DNA of 64,000 nucleotides from Erpobdella octoculata (GCA_963978895.1 OZ022239.1:35742830-35806829), one strand, 5' to 3'; counted from the stretch's first letter, positions 35,705-46,745 are shown. The notes: a model not told the origin generated them from the sequence alone. Numbers and translations: made by a program.

Positions 35705-35959
35705 GTGGAGCCCTCAATTGAGACTTACAAATTATTGAACGGATTGGATGACCTAAATCCGGTAAGATTTTTTGAAAAATCGAGATATGAAAGTACCAGA
35801 GGGCACCATTTTAAGCTATATAAGAAAAGGGAGAGTTCAATGAAACAAAGATTCTTCAGTGCAAGGGCGACGAATGAATGGAATAGAGTGGAGAATGAAG
35901 TCGTGAATGCTGCAACTGTTGAAGAATTTAAAATTAAATTATCTAAATATGGTTTTTAA
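35705..35959 (+). mobile_element. LINE ORF2 C-terminal fragment
   Basis: 84 codons: TYKLLNGLDDLNPVRFFEKS, RGHHFKLYKKR, RFFSARATNEWN. This is the typical C-terminal end of CR1/RTE-X-type ORF2 proteins (compare RGHSYKLMPSQ and ARFFLTGRVVSAWNSLP in the LINE at 37,598). Severely 5'-truncated. Confidence 0.8.
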
Positions 35960-36532
35960 ATGTTTGATGGTGGATCTCACAAACGATTATTAATTGTTCT
36001 GATTCACTTTAAAAATAAACGTTATGTTATGTTTTTTTTATGTAAAAGTCGATGACCGAAGAAGAGCTAGTCGTACCTTGTTTAAAAAACATTTCTTTCT
36101 AGAAATGATTGATGGCCGGAAAGAAAGTGCGGAGGGTAATCATAGACAGGGGCGTCAATTGTGGGGGAGGGGGGGAGGGGCAAGAGGTTATTTCTTTTAT
36201 TTTCTTCTCGGACCTCAAATATGAAACAGATACGTACCTAGAGTTTTTGGCGCCCCGGCAGAAAGTCCCAAAAATACGCCACCTTGATCGTTTCTTCAAG
36301 TTCTCTTTTAAACTTCTGTATCCAAACAATAGCTGATGATTGGAAAATAGTGAGGGGTAGGCATAGGTACATTTTCCAAAGCCCTTACATTTTTCTCTCC
36401 AAAAATAGCTGATGGCAGGTAGGTGGGGCTAGTCGTAGGTACTTTTATAATTGTTTAAAAAAATTTTTCAAAGCTTTTTGGCGCCCCTTCCAGATCTCGC
36501 CATAGGACACTTGTCCCTTTCTGACCCCCCAT
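35960..36532. other. Non-coding degenerate repeat sequence
   Basis: Contains two related segments (about 36,110 and 36,410: GATGGCCGGAAAGAAAG, GATGGCAGGTAGG) that look like decayed repeat copies. No gene. Confidence 0.35.
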
Positions 36533-36906
36533 CAGTGTTGGGGAAGTTACTTTGAAAATGTAACTAGTTACAATTACTAGTTACTTGCTGAAAATGTAAC
36601 AAGTTACAGTTACAAGTTACAGATTTTCCAATATAATTAGTTACAGTTACAAGTTACTAAATAATGTAACCAGTTACTTTGCAGTTACTTTTATTGTGAG
36701 ACGTGTCGGTCCAGTACTGCCATCATCGCCATTAACACCACATTTGCTTGTCTTATCTTATCTGCTAGCTGCTAACATTGTAAAAGATATCTTTGTAAAC
36801 AACTCGGTACTTGCTCTCGCTATTAACTCGTTGTTTCGCGTCTAAAACTTTGAGGTTTTGTCGATTTTGTGTTTAAACACTGATTAATTAATAGTCTAAA
36901 CAAGAT

Positions 36907-37626
36907 ATGTCGAAAGCTATAACTCTCGAAAGTCTAGAAGTAGTTCTCAGCCGTATCGTCGACAGAATGAGCGACAATATGACGCGCTTACTGGAGACCA
37001 TGAATAAAAACTATGAGGCTCTTCTTGATAGAATAGCCAAAACAACAACTGACTCGTTAAAAGAAATGTCGACCAAACTCGAGGACATTTCTATAAGATT
37101 GGGTGCTATGGAGTCTGGGACTGAGTCTTCTAAATTAGTGACTGACGAGCGAAATCTATTAGGCAATCCAACTAGTATTGCCGAAGTACTGACTACCACT
37201 CTCTGGAGGTTGGAACAAGAAAAAGATGACAAAAAGCGAAGAGCAAACAACATTGTCATTTCTGGTTTGAAATATGATGAGAAAAAATCAGATGCAGATT
37301 GTGTGGTAGACCTCTGTAAAAACAACCTTGCTGTGGTGCCCAGGATTGTCGCGACAAGGCGGTTAGGAAAAGACCTTAGAAATCCCAGAGCAAAAATATG
37401 TGTTACTCTAGAAAACCCTGCGGCAGCTGAAGAACTACTGATGTCGTCTCGGATCTTGCGCTCGTCCAAGAATGAGGATGTACGAAAAATCTTCATGAAC
37501 AGAGACCTGACAAAACAACAGGCTGAACTCAACTACAAAAAGAGATGCGAAAGAAGAAAAGTTACTGATGGTCATCCTCCTGCCCCGGCTGGGTTAAGTG
37601 GCGAGGGTCAACTTTTTCGGAAGTAA
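36907..37626 (+). CDS. LINE ORF1 protein
   Basis: 239 aa. The N-terminal ~90 residues are heptad-like (coiled-coil propensity, with ESLEVVLSRIVDRMSDNMT...). Then follows a basic region with NNIVISGLKYDEKKSD, which resembles the RRM-like segment of LINE ORF1 proteins, and a Lys/Arg-rich end. These proteins bind LINE RNA and act as chaperones in the retrotransposition particle. The stop overlaps ORF2 by 29 nt, so ORF2 is probably reached by reinitiation or frameshift. The ORF is open throughout. Confidence 0.8.
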   Translation: MSKAITLESLEVVLSRIVDRMSDNMTRLLETMNKNYEALLDRIAKTTTDSLKEMSTKLEDISIRLGAMESGTESSKLVTDERNLLGNPTSIAEVLTTTLWRLEQEKDDKKRRANNIVISGLKYDEKKSDADCVVDLCKNNLAVVPRIVATRRLGKDLRNPRAKICVTLENPAAAEELLMSSRILRSSKNEDVRKIFMNRDLTKQQAELNYKKRCERRKVTDGHPPAPAGLSGEGQLFRK

Positions 37627-40438
37627 CGGTAGCACCCTAGCTTTCACAAACCTCAGAAGTATATCTAACAAGATTGAGGATTTTCGTTTTTTTCTAGAAG
37701 ACTGCAGACCAGATATGTTTTGTATTACTGAAACTTGGCTATTAGAAGAGATTCCAAGTAGTTTATTTCTGACTAAAGATTATGATTCAGTTCGACACGA
37801 TAGAAAAACTCGTGGAGGGGGTGTAGCGATGGTAGTAAAAACAAGTATTCCTCACAGAACCGTATTAGTACCTGATAACTTCCGGCATATTGAACTTGTT
37901 TGTGTAGATATTGAATTAAACCATAAATCATACAGAATTGTCACATACTATCGTCCTGGAGGTTTTGGTGCTGAGGCGGAGATCTATATGGTGGACAGTA
38001 TTAATTGTTTTAAAGCGTTATATTCTCCAATACGTACAATGTGCCTGGTTGGAGACTTTAATTTGCCGGAGGTGGATTGGACCTGTTACTCATATCCAAA
38101 CAACAGAGTCTACAGAGTGTTCATGGAATTTGTAAATGAATTTGGACTTCAACAGTTTATTCAAGAGCCGACTCGAGGAAACAACATTCTAGATTTGGTG
38201 CTCTCTGGGGACTCAATGTTGATCTCAAATGTGGAGTTTAGATGCCAGATCGCTACCAGTGACCACAATGTAATGATTCTCCATTTAAATGATACAGATC
38301 CAAGAAACAAAAGCGATGTTCGAAACTCATATATGTTTGATAAAGCAAACTTTGCAGCAATAAACAACTTTCTGAAACTTGTGAAATGGGACGACATCTT
38401 CCAATATTGTTTCGACGTAGAAAACTGCTGGAATGCCCTTCAGCAGTGTATGAGTTATGTGATACAAACCTTCGTTCCAGTTCGTACTGTATTGAGCTCA
38501 CGAGGACGACCAAGGAAAATCTCCAATAGAATAAAACGTCTGTATAAATCCAAATTATTCTTCTGGAAAATCTGGAAGCATACTAAAGAGAATAAAGATA
38601 AAATCAAATACATGGAGTTTTCAAAATTATGTACTAAAGCAGTAAAAAAAGAACAATATGACATTGAGAAGGGTCTTGTTTTATCTGGTAACGTTGGTGC
38701 TTTCTACAAATATATTCACAACAAACTCTCCTTGAATTCTAAAATTACTGGGATAGAAACAAGTGATGGCACGATTGTTACAGATCCGGCTAAAATGTCA
38801 AATGTCTTCAACGACTATTTTGCAACCGTTTTTACAAAAGATGATGGAAGTAATCCACCTCTGGTGCAGAGGTCTCCCAATTTCCTGGAAGAAGTTACGT
38901 TCACTCCTGATATTGTTTCTTCAACCCTCAGAAGTCTTCGAATGACAAAATCTTGTGGCCCAGATGGTATACCGAATATATTGCTTAAACGCTGCGCCCA
39001 AAACTTGACTATTCCACTCTGTCATATTTTTGAAATGTCTCTCAAAACACGAAGATTGCCTGAAATATGGAGAACTGCATACATCACACCAATTCACAAA
39101 AAAGGACCTACAAGTGTTGTTTCAAACTACAGACCAATTTCTCTCACGTGTACATGCTGCCGCGTTATGGAAAAGATTGTTAGCAAAAGCATCTTGGCCC
39201 ACCTCTCTACTCATGGTCTTATTTCTCCACATCAGCACGGTTTCCTGAGACAGAGATCAACTTGTACGAACCTTCTGGAGTGTGTACATGACTGGATTAT
39301 GGGGTTAATGGATGGTAGTCGAGTGGACATTGTTTATTTTGATTTTCAAAAGGCTTTCGACTCGGTTTCCCACCCTAAGTTGAAAACTAAACTCATTAGC
39401 TACGGAATATCAGGTGATTTGTTGGCATGGATCTTGGATTTTTTGAGTGCTCGAAAACAGCTTGTTCAAATTGGTGAGTGCTTATCTGCTCCGAGAGATG
39501 TTACCAGTGGTGTTCCTCAAGGAAGTGTCCTGGGCCCCATACTCTTTCTAATTTTTATTAACGATATTACGGATGGTGATGCTTTTGGACCGGTCTCTGT
39601 CAAGATGTTTGCAGATGACATAAAAATTTACTCAGCAACTCAGCCCACATCTTCTTCGGCTCCAGAAATACAGAGAGCAATTGATGAATTAGTTCTCTGG
39701 AGTGAAACATGGCAACTGAATCTGGCACTATCAAAGTGTTTTGTATGTCCCATTCACAGGCGAAGAAACGACAAAGGCTTCGAAATACCTAGATATCGAA
39801 TTGGGACATACGAGCTTGAACCGACCGAGCAAGCAAGAGATCTGGGTGTACTAATTGATAAAAACCTTAATTTCAAAAAACACATTGAGAACATTATCCA
39901 CTCTGCGTCGGTGAAACTCAGATTAATAAAACTATGCCTCCTGTCTAAAGATCCGTATCTGATGAAAAAAGCATTCACTACATACGTGCGACCATTGCTC
40001 GAATACTGCTCTCCAGTTTGGAGCCCTCGGCACAAGTACCTAATCGACGGCCTGGAGAAGGTTCAGAAAAGATTCACCCGAATGGTTCCAAATATCAGCC
40101 ATCTACCATACTCGACCCGTCTCCGCTTTTTGGGATTGAAAACTCTAGAAGAGCGCAGACTTATCGCAGACCTTTGTTTCTGCTACAGATCTTTAAATGG
40201 AATGGTAGATTATAGCCTGGTTGGACAATTTAAACGAGCAAATTATGAAAAAACAAGGGGCCATAGCTACAAACTGATGCCAAGTCAATATAGAACTGAC
40301 GATGCCAGGTTTTTCCTAACTGGACGCGTGGTCTCAGCATGGAATTCTTTGCCTCAGGATGTTGTTGGATCATCAAACTACAGTCGGTTCAGAAGCTTGA
40401 TAAATCAGATGGATTTATCTAAGTTTTCAAGACTTTGA
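37598..40438 (+). CDS. LINE ORF2: endonuclease plus reverse transcriptase, intact
   Basis: 946 aa with no stop or frameshift. The N-terminal APE-type endonuclease (res. 1-220) has LRSISNKIEDFRFFLEDC, CITETWL, LVGDFNLPEVDW and the terminal ATSDHNVM. The RT (about res. 440-720) has TKSCGPDGIPNILLK, YRPISLTCTCCRVMEK, YFDFQKAFDSVSH (first Asp), [20 protein letters not shown] and KMFADDIKIY (catalytic ADD). The C-terminal region has YVRPLLEYCSPVWSP, typical of the CR1/Jockey group. The first Met of the frame is at 37,598; the endonuclease homology starts soon after, at about residue 13. With ORF1 also open, this is a candidate autonomous, possibly recently active, retrotransposon. Confidence 0.93.
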   Translation: MARVNFFGSNGSTLAFTNLRSISNKIEDFRFFLEDCRPDMFCITETWLLEEIPSSLFLTKDYDSVRHDRKTRGGGVAMVVKTSIPHRTVLVPDNFRHIELVCVDIELNHKSYRIVTYYRPGGFGAEAEIYMVDSINCFKALYSPIRTMCLVGDFNLPEVDWTCYSYPNNRVYRVFMEFVNEFGLQQFIQEPTRGNNILDLVLSGDSMLISNVEFRCQIATSDHNVMILHLNDTDPRNKSDVRNSYMFDKANFAAINNFLKLVKWDDIFQYCFDVENCWNALQQCMSYVIQTFVPVRTVLSSRGRPRKISNRIKRLYKSKLFFWKIWKHTKENKDKIKYMEFSKLCTKAVKKEQYDIEKGLVLSGNVGAFYKYIHNKLSLNSKITGIETSDGTIVTDPAKMSNVFNDYFATVFTKDDGSNPPLVQRSPNFLEEVTFTPDIVSSTLRSLRMTKSCGPDGIPNILLKRCAQNLTIPLCHIFEMSLKTRRLPEIWRTAYITPIHKKGPTSVVSNYRPISLTCTCCRVMEKIVSKSILAHLSTHGLISPHQHGFLRQRSTCTNLLECVHDWIMGLMDGSRVDIVYFDFQKAFDSVSHPKLKTKLISYGISGDLLAWILDFLSARKQLVQIGECLSAPRDVTSGVPQGSVLGPILFLIFINDITDGDAFGPVSVKMFADDIKIYSATQPTSSSAPEIQRAIDELVLWSETWQLNLALSKCFVCPIHRRRNDKGFEIPRYRIGTYELEPTEQARDLGVLIDKNLNFKKHIENIIHSASVKLRLIKLCLLSKDPYLMKKAFTTYVRPLLEYCSPVWSPRHKYLIDGLEKVQKRFTRMVPNISHLPYSTRLRFLGLKTLEERRLIADLCFCYRSLNGMVDYSLVGQFKRANYEKTRGHSYKLMPSQYRTDDARFFLTGRVVSAWNSLPQDVVGSSNYSRFRSLINQMDLSKFSRL

Positions 40439-40879
40439 ATTTTTCATGAAGCATTAGCAGATCTGCATGTCAAATGAACAGATTTTTGGAAGTATTTAGA
40501 GGGATTTTGAAGATTGCGGTGGAAGTTTCAACTTCACGACATTATGTATAAGCGTTAAGAACAACAATTTGTCAGGTTTAACCGTTCCATAAATGCAAAA
40601 TTTAAATATTTACAAAACTTAATATCTTATTCAATATGTTATACGCGAGCATACCTTGCTATTGTATGTTTCTAACATCTTAACAATTTACGATTTGCAA
40701 CTGAGTATGTGTACATATTTCGTTTATTGGTTTTTTTTTGTTTCGTTTGTACTGTCCGAACGGTATTAGAGGCCGATAGGCCCTTCTGTTTGAGAATAAA
40801 TAAATAAATAAATAAATAAATAAAAGAGGTCGCTGGCCTGTTTCTTCATGTAATAAAATGTAAATAAATGTAAATGTAT

Positions 40880-41190
40880 AACATTAGGGCGCTACTTCGT
40901 ATATCAATTAATACCCCAGCAGCGCCGGGAACTGCTAGTGCATATGGGATCACACAGTGTTACCTGCCACCCGCACGTGTATCCGAAATCGGAATGTGCC
41001 GAACCCTATTACATCCCAGTCGTGAAACTGGTACTCATTCATCGACCAGTGAAGGATGAAAGGCTGAGTTGGCCTGAGCAGTGTGAGTGAATTCCTTGCT
41101 CAACGGAATTACGCCTCGCCGTGACTGAGATTTGAACCCACGACCGCAGGATGATAGCATAACTGCTTTCACCACTGTGCTACGGCGCCT
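40880..41190 (-). mobile_element. tRNA-derived SINE
   Basis: On the minus strand the head reads GGCGCCGTAGCACAGTGG (A box, 41172-41182) and GTGGGTTCAAATCTCAG (B box, 41128-41138), spaced as in a tRNA gene. The body follows, containing ACGTGCGGGTGGCAGG and GCTGCTGGGG blocks, and is shared with 8,745-8,935. No proper acceptor stem or tRNA fold, hence a SINE and not a tRNA gene. Confidence 0.8.
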
Positions 41191-41302
41191 CACAATAAGT
41201 GGCACTCAAAACTGATGTACTTTTAAAAAAACACAAAAAGTTGTTTAACACACTAAATCCAATTGATAGCAAAAAATCACTAGAAAATAAAAGTCAAATG
41301 GC

Positions 41303-41440
41303 CTTATTGGCTCTTAAAAGAAGATGTTCTTCAAACTTGTCATCACTAAGGCGATTTTGTCGAGGAGTGAAACTCTGACCACCCACGCTGAAAAGTCTTT
41401 CAACTGGTGCACTTGACGGTAGGGCAGAATTAAATTTTAA
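41303..41440 (-). pseudogene. hAT transposase C-terminal dimerisation region (remnant)
   Basis: Minus strand: [40 protein letters not shown], then a stop. This is the hAT C-terminal signature ([ST]SAxxERxFSxxG...R..L....E....L..N). It belongs to the element at 36,533-42,005; the rest of the transposase is gone. Confidence 0.85.
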
Positions 41441-42005
41441 AAAGTTTTTTTACCTTGGGATACTGGTGGAGATTGGAGATGTAAGCTATTATACAGGTTA
41501 GATTCATTGACAATCAATAAATTGAAGTACAACACTTTTCTAAAAATTAACAAGTTATTGAATGGTAAATCGTTTAAAATAGTTCCTTTTTGCGGTGTTT
41601 TAATGACTCGTAAATACGCTTAAAATAATTAGCAAAAACCTTTTAAATTAGGGTGCCATAATATCCATCAAATAACCAACCTATTTAGCTAAAAAAATTA
41701 AGAAACGCCTGTCTCGATTTAATTCGGGGTCCCCTATGTGAAAATTCGTAGATCAACAAGTCTAGGCGTTCAATAACAAAAAAGGAGACCGAAATAGCAA
41801 ATAGCATGGGTTGCTATACCATAGAAACAAAAATTTGATTTAAAATTTAACTTTAAATGGTGAAAATATATTTTTAAAAAATAATATTTACAAAAATGTA
41901 ACTAAATTACGTTACTTTGTTACTTACTCCAAAAATAACGCGTTACGTTACTAGTTACCGAAAATTGTAACGAAGTTACAGTAACGCGTTTACTCCCCAA
42001 CACTG

Positions 42006-43600
42006 CCCCCATAACTACGCCTCTGATAGGGAACCAAATAAAACCATCTGAAAAGCAAAAGTTAATCTTTCTAATATCTTCAAATTGTATTAAAAAATTA
42101 TGTGTAATCAGTCATTTAAGGGTGAGAGGTTCAGGTTAGGATGCTGAATTGATACAACGGTGATGATAGTGATACTGATCCGATACAACAGTGATGATAA
42201 CGATGCTGATCCGATACAATGGTGATGATAATGATGCTGATCTGATACATCGATGATGATAAAGATGCTGATTCTCTAAATGAACTACAATTAATGCCAT
42301 CACCATCTAAAGAATGTTGACCAGGATCAATAAAAAAGTCTATTTAGGTTACAAAAGAGGCAGAAAAATCCTATAAATAAACCACAATTAATGTTTAAGG
42401 AATGTTGACCGGAATCAGAGAAAAATTTCCATTTTAAGTGAAAAACAAAAAAGTAAAAAGACAGAAAAGGTGATAAGCAGATAAAAAAATATATATATTA
42501 AAAGAAAAAATACCTTTTTTGTATCATCCGATTATATTGACTTGGTTCTAAACCTTAAATAAGTGACAAGGACTTGAAAGGTTTATTTTATGTGTTCCTA
42601 TGACTGATAGAGTTTGTGAAAAATGAACGTCCCAAACACTTATATTTTGTAGAACTTTTTGCATAAATAGGAGCGGATAAGAGAAAAAACAATCATTTCT
42701 TCTTTTTTGGTGGATTTGAAGTAAAAGTGTATTTTTTTATTAAGAATCTATATGTCAAAAAATGTTGATCTGCGCTGTCAACTCTTCTCTTGTGCTATTG
42801 TAAAGTTTGATAATATTGGGTTGTGGGATGTATATTTAATGTGTCTAGATTTTAATGGCTTCCTAGGCGTAACAGTGGAACCACGATTTAACGTTTTCAT
42901 GTGTGTTGGGCTGAGTAATATGTTTGGGCGAGCTAAGCCTACAAAAATGAACCCGCAATTAATTTTGGTTCAAACAATTTACAAATTAGGACAATTAAAA
43001 GACAAAAAACAAAACTGTGTGTGTGAATTTCTTGCTGAAAGGAACAATATCTTGTTGAGACGGCAGCAAGAAAGCATAACGATCTTTGTCGTTACGCTAC
43101 GATGATATCGAAAATTGAGTTTTAAGAAAACTTTAAAAATTTTAAACGGCTTTTAGTAAACAAGAAACAAAGAAACGAGAATTCATAATCATTTTCATGT
43201 TAAAGATCTAAAATAAATTAAATACACATAAACACTTTTGAAGTTCCAGAAGTAGTCGTGTAAGAAAGTAGTTTTTAATTATTTTAAATGTTTTCATTTA
43301 TATCAAGTTTGCACAAAATCATAAAAATTATTTCCGAAAAAACATGTTTTAACATGTTGAAAATATAAGCAATTTTTTTAATTAAATCAGTGCATTGTCT
43401 TTGTCTATAACACGCTCCAGATAAATTTTACAGCAAATAAATGTAAAATTATATATATGTTAGACATATCAACAGAATGAATGCAGACAGGATTCCGGTA
43501 AAAGTGTTTTCCGGCTGGTGGGCTTCATGGGAGCCTACCAAAAAGGAAGACTGTGGAAAAAAGCTCGGCGCTGTGGAGGAAGAAGACTCTATGAGTGGAT
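42006..43600. other. Non-coding stretch with a ~37-bp minisatellite
   Basis: About four copies of a GATACAACGGTGATGATARYGATGCTGAT unit lie at 42,150-42,275. The 117-codon open frame at 42,752-43,105 has no recognisable domain and AT-rich random-looking composition; I do not call it a gene. Confidence 0.5.
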
Positions 43601-43676
43601 AAGTCACACTTCGTAAGTCACACTTTGTAAGTCACACTTTGTAAGTCACACTTCGTAAGTCACACTTCGTAAGTCA
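43599..43676. repeat. 14-bp tandem repeat GTAAGTCACACTTY
   Basis: Five GTAAGT-containing units start at 43613, 43627, 43641, 43655 and 43669, preceded by an ATAAGT variant. Each GTAAGT equals the consensus 5' splice-site core. Confidence 0.9.
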
Positions 43677-43782
43677 AATTTCTAAGAACTTGCAGACTTG
43701 ACGAAAATCGAACAGAGAAAACATACCTGAGGTTTGGGCTGCCGTGGCGCTCTTATGAGTCGCCAAAGCTATGAATTGCTTG

Positions 43783-45694
43783 CAGGGCCGTAACCAGGAA
43801 TTTGGAAGTGGGGGGCCGAAGAACTTTTTTTTTGGGGGTGGGGGGCACTGTATAAATTTTCTAATCACATATATTGCACATTCCAGTGATTTAACCCCCA
43901 AAATGTGCTTCACGCAAAAAACAGGTTTAGCGATTGAAATTTGAATCTTAATCTACCATATTAAATTGAATTTGAAAATATTCTGAATCAACATGTAAAA
44001 AACACATCACATGGATCATAATGTCAGAGAACAATACAGCGCGATTTTTGGGCAAACTTTTCTATGAAAGTGTTCAAATCTACTTTTAGCGTAAAATCCT
44101 TCTCAAAAGCAAGTAATACCAGTTTAAATTTACGCTCAAGGCCCATTGGTTGGCGATAAGGCCGCCAAATCTGCGTGAGAGTGGAGAAACTGCTCTCGCA
44201 CGTAGCAGTCGACACACCGCTGGTGATTGCTTAGGCACACAGCTGATACACATTTGGAAATGCATCGCGGTATTGCAGCATTGCATATGTTGCACCTTCC
44301 TACGACGAATTTGGCTGGATTTTGTTACGGCACAGTTGCATTGCACTAGGCAATTTGCTAGGGAGGGCAACTTGGTCGAGGCAAAGGAGCTGGCTGAGTG
44401 GTTCCAAGCACTTCTCAACAAGAATGTTCTGAGATGATGGAACGAAAGATTCTACAGCTTGAAACAAAGCCAAGTTGGACTCCCCAAATTGGTGGTTCAT
44501 TTCAAAATGGTGTTGTAGAGCTCATGAGCTCGCGTGAAGTAACTTTAGAACCAATAACATGATCATGACCCAAAGTGGAGGTGACCACAGAGCCGGTCAG
44601 CCAGGTGCTCTGCTCTGAACTTGTTTACACTTTACTGACAATACATGGTCATCCTCATTTGATGAAAAACCAGCAGCATCTGCCATTTGATGAAAAACCA
44701 GCAGCATCTGCCATTTGATCAAAAACTTCTGCAGACCACAAGGCAAGAAGGCTCTCTTTAGCTGTGGAGATCAGTTCCATAGCAAGAGGCACACTGCACA
44801 AGCGACCTTGCAACAAAGCAGTGACCGTTGACAGCAAGCTCAGTATTTTGACAACGGCATTTGAAAAAAATCCTTCTCTTAAGCTTTGTTGAGCAGCCCA
44901 GCTGTTTTTTCTAAGTTGGCAACAATTTCGAGGATCTGCAAAATTTCCTCTCTGTTGTTTTTGACAACCATTGTAGATTTATAAGGACCAGTCCATCTTT
45001 GAGCAAGTAACCGCTTTATTATGTCACTTACATACAATTGCTCACATAAGCTGAAAAAGTTTTTCGCCTTCATCTCTGATTCCATAGCGTGCGCAACCAC
45101 AAGATGGAGTTGGTGATTATAGCAATGCACGTACGGAATTCGGTGACCCAGAGTGTCTTGCAATATTTTCTAGGCACCTCCTTTTCCGCCGCTAATTAAA
45201 CTGGCTCCGTCATAACATTGACTCAAAATTCGATCGTGGTTCAGCTGCTTAGCCTGAAGCTCTGTAAGCAACGTACGTGTCAGGATTTTAGCATCTAACT
45301 CACTAGCCTTGATCATTGAGATCATGTGCTCTATTGCCTTTCCACAACGCACATAGCGAATGACAATCGACATATCCTCAACATTGCACTGATCTTGACT
45401 TTCGTGGCACTTGATTGAATACCAGTTAATGTCAGAATCTTTGCATTCTTCGACAATCAAAACTTGTACCATCTGTGCCATCAATTCGATTACCTCGTTT
45501 TGGATAAAAGACGACATGTACTTGGCATTTTGAGGCATGTTTTTTAAATCATACACAATTTATCATCCTTCGCCTACATTTGCTTTGTTGAACTAGACAG
45601 CAATAAAAAAACTGGGGGGGGCCTGATTGAGCTGGGGGGCCCGACCAAAACTGGGGGGGCAGGTCCCCCGGCCCCATAGCTGGTTACGGCCCTG
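43783..45694 (-). mobile_element. hAT transposon (ZMYM1/DUF4371-like) with perfect target duplication
   Basis: Ends CAGGGCCGTAACCAG on the left and its inverse CTGGTTACGGCCCTG on the right. The 8-bp ATTGCTTG is present exactly on both sides (43775-43782 and 45695-45702). Length is 1,912 bp. It contains a decayed minus-strand transposase. Confidence 0.93.
44024..45556 (-). pseudogene. hAT-type transposase of the DUF4371/ZMYM1-like group, broken
   Basis: In coding order: IQNEVIELMAQMVQVLIVEE, NVEDMSIVIRYVR, RILSQCYDGASLISGGKGG, then HRIPYVHCYNHQLHLVVAHA, QRWTGPY, and at the end STATCESSFSTLTQIW with LERKFKLVLLAFEKDF (hAT dimerisation region). The spot where the family has its first catalytic Asp (usually DETTD-like) reads KCHESQDQ. 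Stops at about 45,170 and 44,878 and frame changes near 44,400-44,700 make it non-functional. The N-terminal zinc fingers are absent. Confidence 0.85.
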
Positions 45695-45702
45695 ATTGCT
45701 TG

Positions 45703-46290
45703 TAATTAAACATGTTGTTATTCATTGTTAAGCATAACATTACATTTTAAAATATATATTATTTATTATAGTTAGAGTAAACGTTGGAGTTTTTAGAAAT
45801 AACAAATAATTACTGTATGGCACAAAGAGAATTACTTCTATTTAAAAGTAGCATGTCCAATTAATTAAAGTTTAATTAATTTAAACCTCATTAAAGTTTA
45901 ATTAACTTAAACCTCATTAAACTTAAAGTATTAAACAAACAAAGTCATATCAGAAAAGAAGAAATAAACGCAAGCTCAATCGTGTGTGAGCTAATAAAAA
46001 TAATTTAAAATGAATTGGAAAAAGCTTGGTAAGAAAGCTCAGGCAACCGGGTAGGATAAGAATAATGCTAATCGCTTGTCAAGCTAGGACAGATACACGA
46101 GGCTAAAGTTTATGCGAGTTCGATCGGATGGACCGAAGACACTAGAAGAAAAATATTAGCAGGGATATAACTCGGTAGATATAATTCAAAAAGTATGGTA
46201 AATACTGCTTTTATCAACTAATCTAAATACTCAATCATGGGTGAGCTAGAAATGATATTTTTGTTATTTGGTGGAAAAATCTTGAGGGGC
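45703..46290. other. Non-coding AT-rich stretch
   Basis: Holds a short direct repeat (TTAAAGTTTAATTAA / TTAAACCTCATTAAA, 45,860-45,925). No gene. Confidence 0.4.
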
Positions 46291-46399
46291 CGTTGCCCCC
46301 TCAGCCCTCCCAACCCACGCCTTTGATTAAAAACTCCAAACACTAAAAATGTGAAAGTTTTGTAATTAAGTACCAAGATTATTTTTACATAATAACAAA

Positions 46400-46745
46400 A
46401 TACATATTTTAATAATTTTTGAAAATTCGGTTTCTAGGACTTCAAATATGGGGTGGAAAATATGGATATAGCCTATTTTTCTAAGAATGACTGCCACTCT
46501 GAAACTGAAAACATTACAAATATAAAAATTAGTATTTAGATACCTACTACTTAGAAAATAAAGTTACACATGTTCAACCAATTTCTTTTATGTTTTGGCT
46601 TGCAGTACTACAAAAGGATTAATTTGGAGAAAAAGATTATTTTTTTGAAAACACTAACTGAAAATGTAAAAACATTAAAATTCAAGGTTTAGGTTTTTTT
46701 AAATAATAAGATACGTGTTTTAATATTTAAAAAAAATTAATTTCC
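46400..46745. repeat. ~165-bp tandem repeat element, copy 3 (diverged)
   Basis: About two decayed monomers (TTTTTGAAAATTCGGTTTCT, TTCAAATATGGGGTGGAAAA), followed as in copy 1 by GGTTTTGTGCCCGTTACAAC. Confidence 0.65.

Larger units (their letters stand above)
36700..40824 (+). mobile_element. CR1/Jockey-type LINE, apparently full length
   Basis: A 5' UTR of roughly 200 bp, ORF1, ORF2, a ~350-bp 3' UTR and a (TAAA)n tail at about 40,795-40,824, all inserted in the hAT element. Just upstream of the tail, GGCCGATAGGCC gives a small hairpin such as those found in CR1-group 3' ends. The exact 5' border is not resolved. Confidence 0.8.
36533..42005 (-). mobile_element. hAT transposon, interrupted by a LINE and a SINE
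   Basis: The left end CAGTGTTGGGGAAGTTAC and the right end (inverse CAGTGTTGGGGAGTAAACGC) are inverted and followed by mirrored GTTAC/GTAAC-rich subterminal repeats (36,550-36,690; 41,880-41,990). CAGTGTTGGG is a known hAT-type end. The flanks are CCCCCCAT on the left and CCCCCATA on the right, consistent with an 8-bp duplication that lost one C in a run. The transposase remnant is at 41,303-41,440. Confidence 0.8.

Noticed and set aside
37011..37532. 173-codon minus-strand frame opposite LINE ORF1
   Set aside because: It is the antisense shadow of a well-supported ORF1 and has no features of its own.
41118..41195. tRNA gene on the minus strand
   Set aside because: A and B boxes are present but the acceptor stem does not pair and a repeated SINE body follows; a SINE explains it better.
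42752..43105. 117-codon open frame as a gene
   Set aside because: No family resemblance, no promoter or splice context, and composition like the surrounding AT-rich DNA.
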